A stretch of DNA of 64,000 nucleotides, taken from the NCBI GenBank assembly GCA_027886175.1, contig JAJNNQ010000024.1, positions 7,672,001-7,736,000 of the forward strand, read 5' to 3'. Every line of letters begins with the position of its first letter. Positions within the stretch are counted from its first letter, which is position 1. Source of the DNA: Phylloscopus collybita (Eukaryota; Chordata; Aves; Passeriformes; Phylloscopidae). Position numbers and translations under genes: made by a program. Positions 59,169-64,000 of the stretch are shown piece by piece. The notes under the pieces were generated by a model. It was not told the DNA's origin. It saw only the letters and a program-made list of their open reading frames with translations, and searched no databases.

Positions 59169-59944
59169 ATTTTTTTCCATTTTTACTTTTTTTTGTTTTA
59201 TTTTGAGGTGCAGTGCCATGTGTGCTTCTTATAAAATCAGAAATAACTGAGGAAGAGAGGCTATAGAAGGACTGAAAATCATATTAAGCAAAGACTTGTG
59301 GTTTTCTTATTTTGTATATAAATCTGTGTCGCACCATGAAAACTTCTCAAGTTTTCAAGCTGCTTTTTAAGGAACTTGATAGAGTTTAAGCAGTCCAGTG
59401 CCAGATCTGCATATTTCTCAGTCTTCACAAATATGCTTAAAGCTCAAAAGATGCTGTCAAATAGCTTCTGAAAAAATAAGTTTATGCAGCTAACATGGTG
59501 TCAGCATTAACAGACTTGCTGTTTACCTTTATTTACTCTGTTTATTTACCTGCCTGGAAATTAGAGCTGGGTGTCAGAGGACAAGCTTTTCCTCTTCTTG
59601 AGGGAATTCAAGCTAATCTCCCTCATGTAGAGGGAGTTTCCAAATCAGGTTAATGCCCATCCTGGAAGGAAGGTGTCCTTCAATACAAGACTTTGTGCCA
59701 AAGTCCCCAAAGGGGGACCTCCTACCAGTACTTCAGCTGTAGTTTGCCCACAGAAGAGTTCACAGAGGACAGCAGCCCAGTTTTAGAATCACCTGAGATA
59801 GGAGGGAGCTCTTAGGGTTCTAGTTCTAGTTTTACACTTCACATGAAATTGCAATAGGAAAAATTAAATATCTGTTTTCCCAGAATTCAGACTCAAGCAT
59901 AGGCTTCAAGCTCTTTGAGGAGGAAGAGGAAGGTTTGTGATTTA

Positions 59945-60012
59945 GGGTGGGGTGGTTTTGGTTTTAGGGTTGTTTGGGGGATTTTTTGTTTTTGTTTTGT
60001 TTTTTTGTTTTC
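59945..60012. repeat. G/T-rich low-complexity tract
   Basis: GGTGGGGTGGTTTTGG passes into GTTTTTGTTTTGTTTTTTTG, about 68 bases of almost only G and T. Confidence 0.85.
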
Positions 60013-61742
60013 CCCAAAAATTCCAGAGAAACATTGCTTTCTGATCACATTTTCACAGAATTTTGTTGCATATTATTTCTAAGAGTATTACTGTGAGTAA
60101 AGTGTAATGACATAGGAAGTAACAGTCTGAATGTTATGGGTGAACCTCATACAGTGAGATGGATATGCATGGGGTTGCAAAACAGACAACCTACAGTGCT
60201 GCTGCTGCTCAGGATTGACTAATTATCTTTAATAGGATAGCAAGGATCAAAATCTTCTGGCAACCCTCACAAGTACGTTAGGAATAACTCTGAAAACCAG
60301 CACTCTGTTAGACACTAAGCTGCCAGAAGCTTTTTAGCAGGTGAGAAAGAAAGGTGACTTTTCAAAGACTGTTCAGAAAAAAAAGAAAAAAATAGAACTC
60401 TTTGTTATATTCATAATAGAATGTTCAGTTAATGAAGTAAATTTTGAAATAATTTTAATAGTTTTGTGGATTGAGGAATTGATGTCAATATTTGTGAGAG
60501 GGATGAGACAGAGCATTCAAACCTAACTTCTTGAACGATTGCTCATCTTGTTTTTCCCACGTCATATTCAAAGAAGAAATCTATGCTAATACTAGGACCA
60601 ACCTAAGGCCAGCCTTAACTTGACCATGAGCCAAAACCTAGGGACTTCCTCATCATCCATTGGCATTTGTGTTACTGGGGAGGGAGGTTCTTGTTTGCAA
60701 AGCAGGACCTTTCTCAGAACTGCACCTTTGATAATTATTTTTTGCCTTTTCGGCCTTGTCTCTATTTATAAACAGTAAAGAGTTCAAGATATAAGAAAAG
60801 ATACCAAAGAGCTGGATAAAAACTTGGTGACCTGGGATGGTAGACAGTGGATTTCTGTGCTGAAAGCCTGTAAGAAAATCCCCACCATCCTGCAGGAAGG
60901 GCTGAAGAAGCATTAGAAATATTTTTGGTCAAAATCCACAGCTGGAAGATTAACCTCTTGAAATGACAGCCTCTAAATGGTGACCTGGCTTAGAGAGTTA
61001 AAGTACAAAAATTTAGTGTGTCAGGGTCCTAGAGGAGTTATAATATGATACAAGCTGTAAAACTGCACTTCCATCTAGAATGCTGCGTAGTGTTCTTTTT
61101 TCTGGTGCCACTGACCATGTCTTGGCTCAGCTTTTTGAAACAGCTTTTTCTGGGAACCTCTTCCATGCAAAAACCAGCAAATAAACATATCCTGTGACTA
61201 CTATTAGCATTTACTTACTCATTCTTTCTTATGAACTTCTTGCTGGCAAGCATTTGTGACATGCTTTTGTAAATTTTTTCTTTTCAGCCCCTTCACTCTC
61301 ATAAAGAAAATTCAACTTTGTTTTTCCATAAATGTGTGATAGAAATGAGGTGAGCAGACATTGCACACACACACAGGCATAAGAAGACAAAAGAATATGT
61401 TTAGAATTGTGGGCTTTACTTCAATAAAATAGAGATTTCTAAGGGCTAAGCGATATTCTTCTCTATAAATCTTGTATTAAACTTTCTTTTGATATTTTGA
61501 ACATAGTTTGGTTTTATTTATGGCTCTGACAACATTTCACATTGGGTTTTGCACAACATGTTGTTCATCACTTAGTTGTGTGTATTCAGTGCTGGTAAGT
61601 AGCATACATCAGACAGGAGGTAATAAAAGGTAAAATTCAACCTGTTGGTCTGAAAAAAAATAAACCCAAAACTTTTGCAAAAAAAATTGGGAAGTGATGA
61701 ATTTATAAAATTGTCTGGTCCTTTCACATGGTTAAGCAAACT

Positions 61743-61808
61743 GATGTAGATATTCTACTTTTCAATGTAGAATAGTAGAATATCTATGATGTAGATATTC
61801 TACTTTTC
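61743..61808. repeat. Compound direct and inverted repeat
   Basis: GATGTAGATATTCTACTTTTC occurs at 61743-61763 and again at 61788-61808. Between them lies AGTAGAATATCTA (61774-61786), the exact reverse complement of TAGATATTCTACT, which is inside both copies. The middle arm can pair with either neighbour, giving two alternative hairpins. Confidence 0.92.
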
Positions 61809-64000
61809 TAATTGTACTATAAAAAACATTTTATAGTAAAATTGTCCTTTAAAATGGGGAATCTTTATTTTTAATACATACATCTAAGTGAAAATGTGTG
61901 GTAAATTTGATCTTAATTTTTCATTTTTTTTCTAAAATACTATTTGTATACAGAGCTGTTAATGGTAATAATATCCAGCTATTTTTCTTACATAGAAGAT
62001 AATAATTTTGAAATAATCATCACACAAATGTAGAATTATGCTGATATTAAACAATCAAAACTTTGATCAAAAGAAGGAATTCAGCTTTGATTACACAATA
62101 CTCTTTTAATTAAAAAAAAAAGGCAAAAAAAAAAGCAGGCATCATCTTTTTAGTATTAGTATCTCTTTAGTATTAACTTTCATGGTTTGTTATTTCATCT
62201 GAAAGGCTTTTGTATGGAAATTAGACTTCCCTTTCTGGTTGAACAAATGCTAATAGAGGTGCTCTACAATTACTTACTAAAGTTTTAACTGAAGTCAGTT
62301 TAATTATTTTTGCACCCCAAATGTCATTTTCTCTTCCAAGCATCCAAGAAACAGGCTTGCCAGGATGAATATTTTACAAATGAAGTAAATATCAAATGTT
62401 TGAATATTTTGAGTTTTCCTTCAGTAGTAATCACTCAAGATGATGATTAATCAGGGAGCACGCGTACATCAAAGTTAAACATCAAATGCACAGATCCAAT
62501 TTCGTACATCAATTAATTCTAATGACCTTCTTGTGTCCAAACTACTCTAGAATTCCTCATCTGGCACCTGGCATCTGTGACAGGCCCCCCAGCAGTGTTA
62601 TTATGTTATCAGCTTGAGGATAGTGAGTGTAAATGAAAGGTAAGGGCTTGGTGGATGCTTGACTGAGAGGTAAGACTGCAAGAGGCACTGTGCTCAAACA
62701 ACTTGATAGGACAAGTAAGTACTTCTGCAAACAAGTAAATGCCTCACTCCCAGTGAGTCCCACTCATCAGAATAAGGTCCATACTCAGAGATGCTTCCAT
62801 CTGGGGGTTAAGTTTGGGCTCTAAAATCTGCTCTGTATTAGGTAACTTTTTTTGTGGACTAAATGAAGTTTTTTTCTGAGATCTCTTTAGTGCAGCAGTA
62901 CCAGATTTACTGTGTTTTGTTGGTTCCAACTTGTTGCTGATTAATCAGCATTCAACTAAATAAGCTTACATCAAAGATCTTCCTTTAAGATAAATAACCT
63001 ATGAAATACTATTATTTTAAGAGGGAAAACAGGAAGACAAAACTTTTTTTTTTTCTGTGAAATACTGTTGTCCTTCAATGTTCCAGTCATTAAAAAAACA
63101 GACATTCATTATGATCTGATCCATTGAAATTGATCTTCATATTGCTCTGTTGCAAGGGGAGTCATAATTTAAATTCTTTCTATGTAATCTGTAATGTTTG
63201 CCAAATACAAGAACTGAGTTCTCTGAATTAGGGCAGGAGGAGGACAAGGCACAGGATGGTTCAGGTGGACATGGGTTAGATTTCTGTTTTGAACTGAAGA
63301 GCTGCGATGGTCCACCAGAGCAATTTTTTGTAAACTATTTCATATATAATGATATAACCAAGATAGGTTAAAAAGAAAAGATTCCGCCATTTGGTGAATG
63401 ACTTTAAATTTGCATATGTTTTGAATTAGGCAAATACATTCTTTGTTTAAGAAGAGTTTCTCCAAGTAAATGAAAGTTTTACACTTGGAGTTGGTTTACT
63501 CTTTTTCTGTCTTTTTCTCTGTGAGTTGAAGTGTTTTAGCTTTTTTTTTTATTATTATTATTTTGCCATTTAGGACTGCATTTTATCCTCAGAAGTCATT
63601 GCCTTTATTGTTATTTTTGGTTCAGGTTTTATGTTTTTAAAGTGTTTTCAGCTTCATCTAAGGCAAACCTTTTACTGCTTAGCTCTAAATGATGATAAAA
63701 GCTACAACATGTAGAGAGGGATGGATTCCCCCAGCTTATCATTATGAAAGATCATTTTGATTTAAAATTAAATTTAGGAGGTAGAATGAGATTAAATGGA
63801 AAGCTCAAGTAGAACATTAAAGAGAACTTCATCTAAATACTGGTATGATTTTAAATTATAATAAAGAACTTACTGTTATATTCTACATTCCCAGATAAAT
63901 TTAAGGATACTTTAAGAAAATAGTGTAATGATTCAAAAGGAATAAACCCACTGAGCCAAAAAAAAAAAAAAATCGAAAATCAGTAACAGAAGATGGGAAA

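Larger units (their letters stand above)
59169..64000. other. Unique AT-rich noncoding DNA
   Basis: No gene is supported. Contents: a G/T-rich tract at 59945-60012, a short (CA)n near 61364-61374, a compound direct/inverted repeat at 61743-61808, A-runs near 62110-62134 and 63959-63973, and a T-run with (ATT)n at 63541-63562. I see no transposon or RNA gene. Confidence 0.62.

Noticed and set aside
1..64000. CRISPR arrays, bacterial operons, tRNA or rRNA genes
   Set aside because: No regularly spaced repeats with unique spacers, no coding density and no structural RNA gene signature were seen on either strand.

Overview
The window looks like noncoding DNA from a vertebrate nuclear genome, almost certainly a bird. 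The evidence is at least five CR1 LINE fragments of the 5'-truncated or rearranged kind typical of birds and other reptiles, several LTRs of avian endogenous-retrovirus type, long A/C-rich and G/T-rich low-complexity tracts, and an AT-rich unique background. Nothing bacterial, plasmid-like or phage-like is present: there are no operons, no dense ORFs, no rRNA or tRNA and no CRISPR array. I could not support a single protein-coding gene. The open frames are all short (at most about 170 codons) and scattered on both strands. The longest (42.7-43.2 kb) run antisense through an LTR; others run through microsatellites or CR1 copies. The region is best read as intergenic DNA or the inside of a very large intron.

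Layout. 1-14 kb is unique sequence with A/C or G/T simple tracts, a CR1 3' end at 3.0-3.35 kb, a 50-nt poly(T) at 4.8 kb, a CR1 scrap at 7.6 kb and an 88-bp GAGAA pentanucleotide array at 10.6 kb. 14-18.3 kb holds a plus-strand CR1 3' end (14.3 kb) and a minus-strand CR1 (17.2-18.3 kb) split by an insertion of about 455 bp that looks like a solo LTR. 18.3-22 kb is unique apart from a pair of roughly 85%-similar 90-bp direct repeats (18.9 and 21.2 kb). 22-26 kb is the retroviral cluster: an unresolved LTR-like block (22.2-23.0 kb), a clean 290-bp solo LTR with a perfect 6-bp target duplication (23.7 kb) and a 519-bp solo LTR with a 4-bp flanking repeat (25.5 kb). 26-38 kb is mostly unique and AT-rich, with patches of homeodomain-like ATTA cores and a palindrome cluster at 28.5 kb. 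38.6-39.1 kb is a CR1 ORF2 linker fragment joined to a CR1 3' end. 42.7-43.3 kb is a diverged LTR of a family common in birds. 43-64 kb is unique sequence with long poly(A) runs, a 110-bp CTTCC array at 51.2 kb, T/G homopolymer junctions and two notable inverted repeats (59.1 and 61.7 kb).

No genes work together here. The functional candidates are cis-regulatory: AT-rich blocks that read like conserved noncoding elements, and LTRs carrying their own TATA and poly(A) signals. Boundaries and family assignments of repeats rest on recognition by eye and remembered consensus features, not on a database search. I found no convincing undescribed biological system. The strongest sequence-level observations are the two solo LTRs with matching flanks, the LTR-in-CR1 nesting, the dispersed 90-bp repeat pair and the compact palindromes.
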